From Shouchella rhizosphaerae (GTDB lineage Bacteria; Bacillota; Bacilli; Bacillales; Bacillaceae_D), in the NCBI RefSeq assembly GCF_900142675.1, contig NZ_FRBS01000001.1:62001-126000 (forward strand): a stretch of 64,000 nucleotides of DNA, written 5' to 3'. Under the pieces are notes generated by a model. That model searched no databases and was not told where the DNA came from. It saw only the letters and a list, made by a program, of their open reading frames with translations. This document shows, one piece after another, positions 55,024 through 63,533 of the stretch. The position numbers and the translations under genes are program-made. How positions within the stretch are numbered: position 1 is the first letter of the stretch; every line of letters starts with the position of its first letter.

Positions 55024-55119
55024 AAAACGATCACCTGCTTTTAAAAATATTCGTTTGCGTTTTTATAGTTTACGAGAATCGTGTCACATTTTGCAATAAA
55101 AATGGATTCTATTTTTGTT

Positions 55120-55148
55120 TTGACAACTATGAAAACTCATGCTACAGT
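55120..55148 (+). promoter_or_regulatory. metE promoter
   Basis: TTGACA (55120-55125), 17-bp spacer, TACAGT (55143-55148), about 28 bp before the SAM aptamer. Confidence 0.7.
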
Positions 55149-55176
55149 ATGAACAACACATTTTCATAAAAACACT

Positions 55177-55277
55177 CTTATAACGAGAAGCGGAGGGACT
55201 GGCCCAATGAAGCTTCAGCAACCATTCATTGCGATGAAAAGGTGCTAAATCCAGCAAAGGGAACTTTGGCAGATAAG
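55177..55277 (+). ncRNA. SAM-I (S-box) riboswitch
   Basis: P1 arms CTTAT/ATAAG flank the conserved GCGGAGGGACTGGCCC, ATGAAGC, CAGCAACC and GGTGCTAAATCCAGCAA blocks. SAM binding should promote the terminator at 55293-55332. First of two aptamers before metE. Confidence 0.95.
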
Positions 55278-55292
55278 GGGATTCATTTCGTG

Positions 55293-55332
55293 AAAACAAC
55301 ACCCTTTCCAATCCCGGAACGGGTGTTTTTCA
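55293..55332 (+). terminator. Terminator of the SAM riboswitch
   Basis: AACACCC pairs with GGGTGTT, followed by TTT; separate expression platform for the first aptamer. Confidence 0.8.
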
Positions 55333-55340
55333 ATTTTATA

Positions 55341-55540
55341 GATGCAACCAGGTGCGGCTATTGCCGCTTAAAAGGGGAAGCTGGTGAAAATCCAGGACGG
55401 TCCCGCCACTGTGACACGAGATGCAACATTTATTCGTGAAGTCAGATTGCCTGCCTGTTTGTACTGCTTGACTCTACGTGGATATAGAGAGGAGTGGATA
55501 ACAAAGCCAATGGAATGTTTGTGCCGAGGCGCAAGTTAAC
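55341..55540 (+). ncRNA. Adenosylcobalamin (B12) riboswitch
   Basis: AGGTGC, then AAAAGGGGAAGCTGGTGAAA, ATCCAGGACGGTCCCGCCAC and TGTGA form the B12-box core; GAAGTCAGATTGCCTGCCT closes it. The 3' boundary is approximate. It is the second aptamer before metE and sits above its own terminator. Confidence 0.92.
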
Positions 55541-55556
55541 AATTGGCTAACTTTCC

Positions 55557-55590
55557 AAATCCCTTTTAATTACGTAATGGGGATTTTTTG
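55557..55590 (+). terminator. Terminator of the B12 riboswitch
   Basis: AAATCCC (55557-55563) with GGGGATTTTTT (55579-55589). Confidence 0.75.
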
Positions 55591-55626
55591 TTTGTCGATG
55601 ATAAAAACATGAAGGGGTGGAGAAAT

Positions 55627-57921
55627 TTGAGCAAAGTGAGAAGTTCATCATTAGGGTATCCGCGGATTGGCGGCCAGCGAGAATGGAAAAAAAACCTTGA
55701 GGCGTTTTGGGCAGGAAAGCGCTCAAAAACTGATTTTTTGCAGGAACAGAAATCGTTAAGGCTATCTTATTTGCAAAAACAGCAACAGCTCGGCCTTGAT
55801 CTCATTCCGGTAGGCGATTTTAGTGATTATGACCATGTGTTAGACACGGCTGTTGCTTTCGGAATTGTGCCAGAAAGATTTGCGTATGCTGGCGGAAAAG
55901 TGGAGGAGGAAACGTATTTTGCGATTGCCCGGGGAACGGATGATGCTGTCGCAGCCGAAATGACAAAGTGGTTCAACACCAACTACCACTATATTGTCCC
56001 AGAGTTAACGGCTAGCAGAGAACCAGCCCTTGTCGATAACCGCTGGCTACGTTTGTACGAAGAGGCAAAAAGTGAACTTGGCATTAACGGCAAACCGGTA
56101 CTTCTTGGGCCAGTCAGTTTTGTGAAACTAGCAAAACAATATGGAAATAAATCCTTCTCCGAACATGTGCAGACACTTGTGCCTTTGTACGGACAAGTAC
56201 TGGCTGAATTGGCACAGGCAGGCGCGCCATTGATTCAAGTAGATGAACCGATTTTGGCTGGCGATGTGACCGAAGCAGAGTGGGCTGTTGTCGAGGAAAC
56301 GTATCAGTCATTAGCGAAACTAGCGCCAAACGCCAAGCTTTTGCTGCAAACCTATTTTGAGAGCGTCGCTGACTATAACCGTTTTATACAGCTGCCAGTT
56401 GCGGGGCTAGGATTTGACTTTGTAGCTGGAAAAGAAGAAACATTTCAAAATCTTCGTGTAAACGGATTTCCAAACGATAAGCTGTTAGCACTTGGCGTTA
56501 TTGATGGACGTAACATTTGGCGGACGGATCTTACAGCTGTCAATGCCGAACTAAAGGAAGTGTTACAGGTAGTTGAACGGGAAAGGCTCATTCTCCAACC
56601 ATCATCTAGCCTTTTGCATGTGCCAGTAACGGTCCAATCAGAAGAGAAAATAGCAGATGAATTAAAAGAAGCGATTGCATTTGCGGATGAAAAAATAATC
56701 GAGATCGTTTCATTGGCGAAAGTGGTCAACGGTCACGAGCCACCTTCGTTATTAGAAGCGAGCAAACACGCGTTAGGGCGATTAAATGCTTCAGAAGCCC
56801 GGAACAATCAATCGGTCCAACAAGAAGTAGCACAAATCAGCAGCGAGGACCCATCCCGTGGTCTAGACGCACCTACGCGTGCCAAGTTGCAAGCGGCCAA
56901 ACTGAAACTGCCGCTGTTGCCGACGACGACGATTGGCAGTTTTCCACAAACAAAAGAGATCCGTAAAAAACGGTTAGACTGGCGCAAAGGAAAATTGGAC
57001 AGTGCTGGCTATGAAACATTCATTAACGCCGAGATAGACCGCTGGATCGCTATCCAAGAACAGCTTGGGCTCGACGTCCTTGTCCATGGCGAATTTGAAC
57101 GGACAGACATGGTTGAATTTTTTGGCGAAAAGCTTGGCGGCTTCCAGTTTACTACATATGGCTGGGTTCAGTCTTATGGGTCACGTTGTGTCAAACCGCC
57201 AATTATTTACGGAGATGTTTACTTTAAACAACCAATGACTGTAAAAGAAACGGTTTATGCCCAATCCAAAACAGACAAACCGGTTAAGGGGATGCTAACT
57301 GGTCCAGTCACGATTTACAATTGGTCGTTTCCAAGGGCTGATATTACGGAAGGGGAGGCGGTTAATCAAATTGCTCTCGCTTTGCGCAAAGAAGTCCTTG
57401 CCCTTGAAAAACATGGAATTGGCGTCATTCAAGTAGATGAACCTGCTTTGCGGGAAGGATTGCCGCTTAAGCGCGCGAAATGGCAAAGCTATCTTGACCA
57501 ATCGGTAACGGCCTTTCAGTTGACGGTCAACCAAGTAAAGCCAGAAACGCAAATCCATACGCATATGTGTTATTCTGATTTCCAAGATATTATCGAAGCG
57601 ATTGACGGGCTTGACGCAGACGTCATTTCAATCGAAATGTCCCGTAGCCACGGGGAACTAATTTCATCATTCGAAGAGTACACGTATAACAAAGGCATTG
57701 GCCTCGGTGTATATGACATTCACAGCCCCCGCGTTCCGGCTAAAGAAGAAATTGCCCGTAACATTGAGCGTGCGCTGAATGTCTTACATCCAAAGCAATT
57801 TTGGGTCAATCCTGACTGCGGCTTGAAAACACGGCAAGAACCAGAAACAGTGGCTGCATTAAAGGTGATGGTGGAGGCAGCGAAGGAAGCCCGGCAAACA
57901 CTTGAGACGAAGACCATTTAA
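55627..57921 (+). CDS. metE: Cobalamin-independent methionine synthase
   Basis: 764 residues from TTG 55627 behind AAGGGGTGGAG; an in-frame TTG at 55588 lies in the terminator. The N-terminal barrel starts SSSLGYPRIGGQREWKKNLE. The C-terminal catalytic barrel begins LPLLPTTTIGSFPQTKEIRK and holds the zinc ligands in THMCYSDF (His, Cys) and NPDCGLKTR (Cys), plus VHGEFERTDMVEFFGE. It transfers the methyl group of 5-methyl-tetrahydrofolate polyglutamate to homocysteine. Transcription is stopped by either SAM (product pool full) or AdoCbl (a B12-dependent enzyme can take over). Confidence 0.97.
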   Translation: MSKVRSSSLGYPRIGGQREWKKNLEAFWAGKRSKTDFLQEQKSLRLSYLQKQQQLGLDLIPVGDFSDYDHVLDTAVAFGIVPERFAYAGGKVEEETYFAIARGTDDAVAAEMTKWFNTNYHYIVPELTASREPALVDNRWLRLYEEAKSELGINGKPVLLGPVSFVKLAKQYGNKSFSEHVQTLVPLYGQVLAELAQAGAPLIQVDEPILAGDVTEAEWAVVEETYQSLAKLAPNAKLLLQTYFESVADYNRFIQLPVAGLGFDFVAGKEETFQNLRVNGFPNDKLLALGVIDGRNIWRTDLTAVNAELKEVLQVVERERLILQPSSSLLHVPVTVQSEEKIADELKEAIAFADEKIIEIVSLAKVVNGHEPPSLLEASKHALGRLNASEARNNQSVQQEVAQISSEDPSRGLDAPTRAKLQAAKLKLPLLPTTTIGSFPQTKEIRKKRLDWRKGKLDSAGYETFINAEIDRWIAIQEQLGLDVLVHGEFERTDMVEFFGEKLGGFQFTTYGWVQSYGSRCVKPPIIYGDVYFKQPMTVKETVYAQSKTDKPVKGMLTGPVTIYNWSFPRADITEGEAVNQIALALRKEVLALEKHGIGVIQVDEPALREGLPLKRAKWQSYLDQSVTAFQLTVNQVKPETQIHTHMCYSDFQDIIEAIDGLDADVISIEMSRSHGELISSFEEYTYNKGIGLGVYDIHSPRVPAKEEIARNIERALNVLHPKQFWVNPDCGLKTRQEPETVAALKVMVEAAKEARQTLETKTI

Positions 57922-58007
57922 CTTTTTGGCAGCAAAGCATTCAAACGTTTGACAAGCGTTTTCTATCAGTCTGAAGGGCATTATCGACTTACTTTGTTAA
58001 TAACTTC

Positions 58008-58035
58008 AGCATGGGGCAGACGCCCCATGCTTTTT
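58008..58035. terminator. Bidirectional terminator between metE and cstA
   Basis: AGCATGGGGC/GCCCCATGCT with loop AGAC and a T run; overlaps the last codon of cstA. Confidence 0.8.
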
Positions 58036-59659
58036 ATGCGTTTAAATCAGTTGGTTTTTGCTTGTTTTTAGGTTTTGTAACACTGCGGGCCCCCTCGATG
58101 CCGAGGAATACGCACATCACAAATAGGATGAAAGAAGCAACAACGAGCAAGTAATCACCGGCAAGAAAATTGGAATGCATCATAACGAGAAGCGCTGATG
58201 TGGTGACAATAAACATAAACACCATAGGGATGATCACAAACAATGCTTTCGATTTTGTTTTCACAAGCCATAAGGTAATGGCAAGGAGAGCCAACGCCCC
58301 AAGCATTTGGTTGGCGGCGCCAAACAGCGGCCATACGCTTTGCCATGTGCCGGAAAGGGCAAGCGTCGTTGCTCCTATTAAGCCGAGTACGGTTGCCGTA
58401 TGCTTATTACGAAGCAACTGCACGTTGATGCTTTCGCCTAGTTCCGTAACAGCATAACGCATGAGCCGCGTGGCCGAGTCAAGTGTTGTCATTAAGAATG
58501 CCGATGCAGCGAGTGCCGTAAACGTAACACCAGCTGCCACAGGCAATCCCCACGTGTTCATAAAGTGTCCAATGCCCACGGAAAACACACTAATCGGATC
58601 ATTCAGTTCGGCCATAAGCGCATTAAATTGGTCAAGTGTTAAATAAGCAACGGAACCAATCGCGATGATGGCAACAAATGCTTCGATTAACATGGAACCG
58701 TAAGCGACAAAGCGGCCATTCTTTTCGTTATTCAGCTGTTTGGACGTTGTTCCCGACGAAACGAGTGAATGGAAGCCGGAAATCGCCCCACATGCAATTG
58801 TAATAAACAAAATGGGAAACAAAAAGCCGAGCGTATCATTATAAAAACCGGTAAAGGCAGGCATTTGAATAGTAGGCCTAGCGATTAACAAACCTAAAAA
58901 TGCGCCACCAATTAGAAAATAGAGCAAAAATGAATTTAAGTAATCACGGGGTTGTAGTAAAAACCAGACAGGCAACACGGACGCGAAATAGGCGTAAACG
59001 ATTAAAATGAGCGACCAAGCAGTAGCACTAAGGGTGATTGGAAAGCTTAGGCCAATCCAAACCGATAGTGCCATGGCGACGACGCCAAGCAACGTTGCAA
59101 GCGCTAAATGGATGCGCACTTGGTTGACAAGAACGCCGAAACCCATCGCGACAGCAATAAACAAAAGGGAAGCAGTGGCTGCGCCTGGAAAGGACACAAA
59201 CGTATTTGCAACTAGAATGATAAAGACGCCAATGATCAAAATTAACGTCGCTATCGAAAAGGCTAAGAACATTAACTGCCCACGTTTCCCCATATGTTCT
59301 TTAATGACTTCGCCAATCGACTTAGCTTTATGGCGAATGGAAGCTTGCAAAGATGCATAATCATGGGTGCCGCCTACAAAAATGCTGCCGATTATAATCC
59401 ATAGAACGGCAGGCAGCCAGCCGAACACAATCGCGGCAATTGGCCCAGTAATCGGACCGCCGCCTGCAATTGTCGTGAAATGATGGCCAAGCAGTACAGG
59501 CGTTTTCGTCGGAATATACTCCTGTCCGTCATAGAACGTATGTGCAGGCGTTGTCCGTTGTCCGTCAATTTTTAAGCGACGCTCCAAGTATTTTCCATAA
59601 GTGAAATAGGCGACAATTAACAAGGCAACGCAAATAAGCATAAGCGTCACAAAATTCAC
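58034..59659 (-). CDS. cstA: CstA-family peptide/pyruvate transporter
   Basis: 541 residues, ATG 59659 behind GTGAGGTGG. About 14-16 hydrophobic segments. The N-terminal signature LLGHHFTTIAGGGPITGPIA then FVGGTHDYASLQASIRHKAK defines the carbon-starvation family; FHSLVSSGTTSKQLN is also conserved. It is shorter than E. coli CstA (about 700) and of the length common in Firmicutes. Members import peptides or pyruvate during carbon limitation. It is preceded by a 168-residue gene 9 bp upstream, with which it is cotranscribed. Confidence 0.9.
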   Translation of the reverse strand: MNFVTLMLICVALLIVAYFTYGKYLERRLKIDGQRTTPAHTFYDGQEYIPTKTPVLLGHHFTTIAGGGPITGPIAAIVFGWLPAVLWIIIGSIFVGGTHDYASLQASIRHKAKSIGEVIKEHMGKRGQLMFLAFSIATLILIIGVFIILVANTFVSFPGAATASLLFIAVAMGFGVLVNQVRIHLALATLLGVVAMALSVWIGLSFPITLSATAWSLILIVYAYFASVLPVWFLLQPRDYLNSFLLYFLIGGAFLGLLIARPTIQMPAFTGFYNDTLGFLFPILFITIACGAISGFHSLVSSGTTSKQLNNEKNGRFVAYGSMLIEAFVAIIAIGSVAYLTLDQFNALMAELNDPISVFSVGIGHFMNTWGLPVAAGVTFTALAASAFLMTTLDSATRLMRYAVTELGESINVQLLRNKHTATVLGLIGATTLALSGTWQSVWPLFGAANQMLGALALLAITLWLVKTKSKALFVIIPMVFMFIVTTSALLVMMHSNFLAGDYLLVVASFILFVMCVFLGIEGARSVTKPKNKQKPTDLNA

Positions 59660-59668
59660 AAGACCACC

Positions 59669-60175
59669 TCACGTTTTATAAATTTGCAGAAATGGTTCAA
59701 TAAAGGGCTTCCCTTTTTTGTGCGCGTAAAGCTCGCTTCCGTCTTGAAGCAAAATTCCTGCATAGCGTTCTGCCCAGCCATGCAAGCCCCATTTGACGAA
59801 TGATAAGCTACGGCAACGGCGTGCCGCTTGACACAGCTCAGGCGAAGGCACTGTTGCTGTTAGCAGCAGTCCGATGTAAATCGACGACATATGCTGAGAT
59901 GAATGGTTTGCGTTTGTGTGAATATGAGCATCAAGCTGGCGCACAAATTCAGAAAATGTGTCCATTGTTGCTGTTTTTGGCTCATAAAAGAAAAAGTGCT
60001 GGTTGTTTTCAACGCTCCAGACTGTTGCTTTCTTGGAAAGGACATAACGTTCATCGCGCCGCTGATAATGGGCACTGAAGCGCAGTGGGAGATGGCCAAG
60101 ATGGTCGTCTTCATACACATCAAACTGGTGCTTTAAAGCGTTTTGCAGTTGGCGTAAAGGCAATTCAGTTGGCAT
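59669..60175 (-). CDS. Hypothetical protein cotranscribed with cstA
   Basis: 168 residues from ATG 60175, five bases after GAGGTG; ATG 60187 is in frame but overlaps that site. No membrane helix or signal peptide is seen. The sequence (RYVLSKKATVWSVENNQHFF, FFYEPKTATMDTFSEFVRQL, FVKWGLHGWAERYAGILLQD) does not match a family I know. Its strict 9-bp linkage to cstA suggests an accessory or regulatory role for that transporter; this is inference. Confidence 0.72.
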   Translation of the reverse strand: MPTELPLRQLQNALKHQFDVYEDDHLGHLPLRFSAHYQRRDERYVLSKKATVWSVENNQHFFFYEPKTATMDTFSEFVRQLDAHIHTNANHSSQHMSSIYIGLLLTATVPSPELCQAARRCRSLSFVKWGLHGWAERYAGILLQDGSELYAHKKGKPFIEPFLQIYKT

Positions 60176-60359
60176 GGGGCACCTCATTCAAATTGGTAGC
60201 GGTTACATACATGTGTTTAGTATACATTTATTAAATCGATAATTCAATTCTTTCTGAAAAAATATCGGTGCTGTCTTCACTAGATCAGAGCCTCTTTTCG
60301 ACGTTTACATATAGAGGGAAAGGGAACAGAATAAAAAAGCCTCAAAGGAGTTCGATAAG

Positions 60360-61769
60360 ATGAAACTTTTTATAAATGGCGAATGGGTTAGCGAAGAGCT
60401 GGATGTATTTGACGTGGTGAATCCGGCTACCGGCGAAGTTGTCGGCTCGGTGCCGAAAGGAGGAGCGAAGGAGGCAAAAGTCGCAGCCGATGGCGCCTAC
60501 GAGGCGTTGCCTGCATGGGCAGCGCGTTCAGCTTATGAACGAAGCGCCATATTAGAGGCGTGGCACGATCTTATTGCTGAACAGAAAGAGGAACTAGCTC
60601 GATTAATGACAATGGAACAAGGCAAACCAATTAATGAAGCGCGAGGGGAAATCGCCTATGCCAATTCATTTATAAAGTGGTATGCAGAAGAGGGCAAACG
60701 CATATACGGGGAAACCATTCCGGCTTCATCTCCTGATAAACGTTTATTTGTGGTAAAACAGCCTGTAGGTGTCATCGCTGCGATTACACCGTGGAACTTC
60801 CCGGCCGCTATGATTACGCGGAAAGTGGCACCGGCGTTGGCAGTAGGCTGCACAGTGCTGATCAAGCCAGCATCGCAAACGCCATTGACTGCATTGAAAC
60901 TAGCAGAGCTTGCTGAAAAAGCAGGATTGCCAAAAGGCGTGCTCCACGTTGTTGTTGGGTCAACAAGTGACATCTCAAAAGCGTGGCAGGAAGACGAGCG
61001 TGTCCGCAAGTTGACGTTTACCGGCTCTACGGAAATTGGCCGCACTCTTATGAGTGAAGCGGGGCAAACCGTTAAGAAAATCTCTTTGGAGCTTGGCGGG
61101 CATGCACCGGTCCTTGTGTTTGAAGATGCCGACATCGATAACGCTGTCCAAGAAACAATCGCCTCCAAATTCCGTAATGGCGGACAGACGTGCGTATGCG
61201 CCAATCGTATCTACGTGCATGAATCGATTGCTGAAGCATTCATAACGAAAATGAAACAAGCAGTCGAGCAGCTGAAAGTGGGGAATGGATTGAACGAGGA
61301 GACAGACATTGGTCCACTGATTGATGAAGATGCAGTTGATAAAGTCCTTACCCATATTCGAGATGCAAAAGACAAAGGGGCAGAAGTACTAACAGGAGGA
61401 AACAGCAGTGACGGGCTGTTTATTAAACCAACTGTCATAGCAGGAGTAACGGATGACATGGCATGCATGTCAGAGGAAACATTCGGCCCCCTCGCACCGA
61501 TATCTACTTTTAAGACAGAAGAAGAAGTCGTCAAACGGGCAAACGATACGATTTACGGGCTTGCCGCCTACTTATTTACCACTGATCTAAGCCGCGGGAT
61601 TCGAGTTGCAGAAAAGCTGGACTACGGGGTAGTCGGTTTAAACGACGGCGGCCCATCGGTTGCCCAGGCGCCATTTGGTGGTTTCAAGCAAAGCGGGATT
61701 GGCCGTGAGGGAGGCCATGAAGGGTTAGAGGAATTTCTTGAAAGCAAGTACGTTTCTTTAAAAATGTAA
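60360..61769 (+). CDS. gabD: NAD(P)-dependent succinate-semialdehyde dehydrogenase
   Basis: 469 residues, ATG 60360 after AAAGGAG. Aldehyde dehydrogenase fold: PWNFPAAMITRKVAPALAVG, TFTGSTEIG, catalytic Glu in LELGGHAPVLVFEDAD, catalytic Cys in FRNGGQTCVCANR. The CVC and the ending NDGGPSVAQAPFGGFKQSG then GREGGHEGLEEF are typical of GabD. It oxidises succinic semialdehyde to succinate in GABA use. No GABA transaminase gene is adjacent, so the exact aldehyde is less certain. Confidence 0.88.
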   Translation: MKLFINGEWVSEELDVFDVVNPATGEVVGSVPKGGAKEAKVAADGAYEALPAWAARSAYERSAILEAWHDLIAEQKEELARLMTMEQGKPINEARGEIAYANSFIKWYAEEGKRIYGETIPASSPDKRLFVVKQPVGVIAAITPWNFPAAMITRKVAPALAVGCTVLIKPASQTPLTALKLAELAEKAGLPKGVLHVVVGSTSDISKAWQEDERVRKLTFTGSTEIGRTLMSEAGQTVKKISLELGGHAPVLVFEDADIDNAVQETIASKFRNGGQTCVCANRIYVHESIAEAFITKMKQAVEQLKVGNGLNEETDIGPLIDEDAVDKVLTHIRDAKDKGAEVLTGGNSSDGLFIKPTVIAGVTDDMACMSEETFGPLAPISTFKTEEEVVKRANDTIYGLAAYLFTTDLSRGIRVAEKLDYGVVGLNDGGPSVAQAPFGGFKQSGIGREGGHEGLEEFLESKYVSLKM

Positions 61770-61773
61770 AGCT

Positions 61774-61799
61774 AAGCTGCGCTCAGAGCGCAGCTTTTT
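61774..61799 (+). terminator. Terminator after gabD
   Basis: AAGCTGCGCTC and GAGCGCAGCTT, perfect 11-bp arms, T run after. Confidence 0.85.
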
Positions 61800-62314
61800 A
61801 ATAATCTATTAATTAAATTAATAGTGATCTAGTAAATTGTATGTAATAAAAGTATGATAGAATACTAATATGGATGAAAACCCCAAAACAAGCATGATTA
61901 ATAAAGAATTGTCAACAAAAAAAGTGAATATTTAATCAAAAAACTCTTGTAATTAAATTAATAGTAGTATAATCTATTAATAGGTACTAGATTTACTTTG
62001 AAGTAAATATATTAATAATGATTAAAGCAACTACGAATAAGTTCAGTTCTAATCATAATAAGTTTGTTTGCATTTAAAATTGCAAATATTTAATATTTAT
62101 TTATGCTTTTAGTTATTCTAATTGCTATAACACTGTAGTAAATTTTAGGATAAATTAATGGAAGGGGTGGAATAAAGTGAACTATAGCAATGTGTTCCAA
62201 ATTGAGCATACTTCGGCCATTTCCCGGTGACGGAGACTTTACTAGAAAACATCATGACTAGAATAAGAACATTTGACGCTAGAATGGGATTTTGCGGCAA
62301 AATAGGAGGGCAGC
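61800..62314. other. AT-rich gap of about 515 bp before the ketoacyl synthase
   Basis: Very AT-rich. TAATTAAATTAATAGT occurs twice (61810-61825 and 61950-61965) and a CTATTAATAG dyad follows, candidate regulator sites. A tiny reading frame is at 62177-62230. Composition differs sharply from the gabD side. Confidence 0.55.
62177..62230 (+). CDS. Possible 17-residue leader peptide
   Basis: GTG 62177 follows AAGGGGTGG at 62163-62170. It encodes MNYSNVFQIEHTSAISR and stops at TGA 62228-62230, overlapping a GTG that opens a further 38-codon frame running into the next gene. Good ribosome site, but could be chance. Confidence 0.25.
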   Translation: MNYSNVFQIEHTSAISR

Positions 62315-63304
62315 ATGTATTCAAGCTACATCAAATCGATTGAATTTTTTGTTCCTTATAATAAAGTTCGAAACGATCCGGAAAGCAAACTAACTAAAAA
62401 AATCGGTATCCATTCACGACATATTGCTGGAGAAGATGAACTTGCTTCAGATTTAGCTTGTGAAGCTGCCCGAAAACTGTTTGATTCAAATGTATGCAAA
62501 CCTGAAGATATCGATTTTTTATTATTCTGTACACAGTCACCTGATCATTACTTGCCTACGACTGCTTGTTTAATTCAAGATCGAATGGGTTTGCCAACTT
62601 CCTGCGGGGCTTTAGATATAAATCTTGGTTGTTCAGGTTTTGTGTATGGTTTATCGCTCGCAAAAGGATTGATTGAAACTGGAACAGCAAAAAACGTTCT
62701 ATTGATTACTGCAGATACCTACAGTAAATTTATTCATCCAAAAGACTACTCGGTCACAGAATTATTTGGAGACGGTTCAGCTGCTACTTTAATAACTAGG
62801 TGTGAGCGACCTCATTCTTCTGTAGGGCCTTTTGAATTCGGTACTGATGGAAGCGGCGGCAAGAATCTCATTGTTCCTGCTGGTGGAATGCGCGAACGAC
62901 AAACAACTGACTCACTAATGGAACAGCAAGATGATAAAGGCAATATCCGTTCCAGAGTAAATTTGTATATGAATGGTTATAAAATATTTAAATTTGCGTC
63001 GAAAGAAGTAACGAGCTGTGTTAGAAAATTTCTTCAGCAGAACAACGAGACTATTACTGACTATGATTATTTTGTTTTTCATCAAGCTAATGAACATATG
63101 ATGAAGGCGCTACGGGAGAAATTAGAAATTCCCAAAGACAAGTTCTCCATTCAACTACGTGAGTACGGTAATACAGTCTCCTCTACTATCCCAATAGCCC
63201 TGTACCATGAATCAAGGGATAGGAAAATAAAACGAGGAGACAAGCTTATGTTAGTTGGTTTTGGGGTCGGATATTCATGGTCTGTTTGTTCTGTTATTTG
63301 GTAA
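62315..63304 (+). CDS. Ketoacyl-ACP synthase III-like enzyme (FabH family), stand-alone
   Basis: 329 residues, ATG 62315 after AGGAGGG. The thiolase-fold triad is intact: Cys in DINLGCSGFVYGLSLAKGL, His in FVFHQANEHMMKAL and Asn in REYGNTVSSTIPIALY. ELFGDGSAATLI and a final GFGVGYSWSVCSVIW also match KAS III. It lacks neighbouring fab genes. The AT-rich DNA and the methyltransferase downstream suggest a secondary-metabolite or acyl-signal pathway rather than bulk fatty-acid synthesis. It condenses an acyl-CoA/ACP starter with malonyl-ACP or an alternative nucleophile. Confidence 0.85.
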   Translation: MYSSYIKSIEFFVPYNKVRNDPESKLTKKIGIHSRHIAGEDELASDLACEAARKLFDSNVCKPEDIDFLLFCTQSPDHYLPTTACLIQDRMGLPTSCGALDINLGCSGFVYGLSLAKGLIETGTAKNVLLITADTYSKFIHPKDYSVTELFGDGSAATLITRCERPHSSVGPFEFGTDGSGGKNLIVPAGGMRERQTTDSLMEQQDDKGNIRSRVNLYMNGYKIFKFASKEVTSCVRKFLQQNNETITDYDYFVFHQANEHMMKALREKLEIPKDKFSIQLREYGNTVSSTIPIALYHESRDRKIKRGDKLMLVGFGVGYSWSVCSVIW

Positions 63305-63533
63305 ATCGTATCCGAATCTAAAAAAGAAAACTTCTGGATGGGTTCGAGGCGTTTGAAAACTTACAAACTAAACGATTTACAAACCTTTAATCTGTAAAAT
63401 GCCCGTCTGTTTTAACCGAATATTAGTATTTTTGAAATTGTTTTTGTTTAACTTTGTACTTTAAGGAGCTGGTAAACCGTTTATAGATAAACCGTGGATC
63501 TGTAGCAAAGTTCTTAAGAGGAGGAAAACGTAC

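Noticed and set aside
55242-55439. 65-codon frame in the metE leader
   Set aside because: It runs through both riboswitch aptamers and the first terminator; RNA structure explains the conservation.
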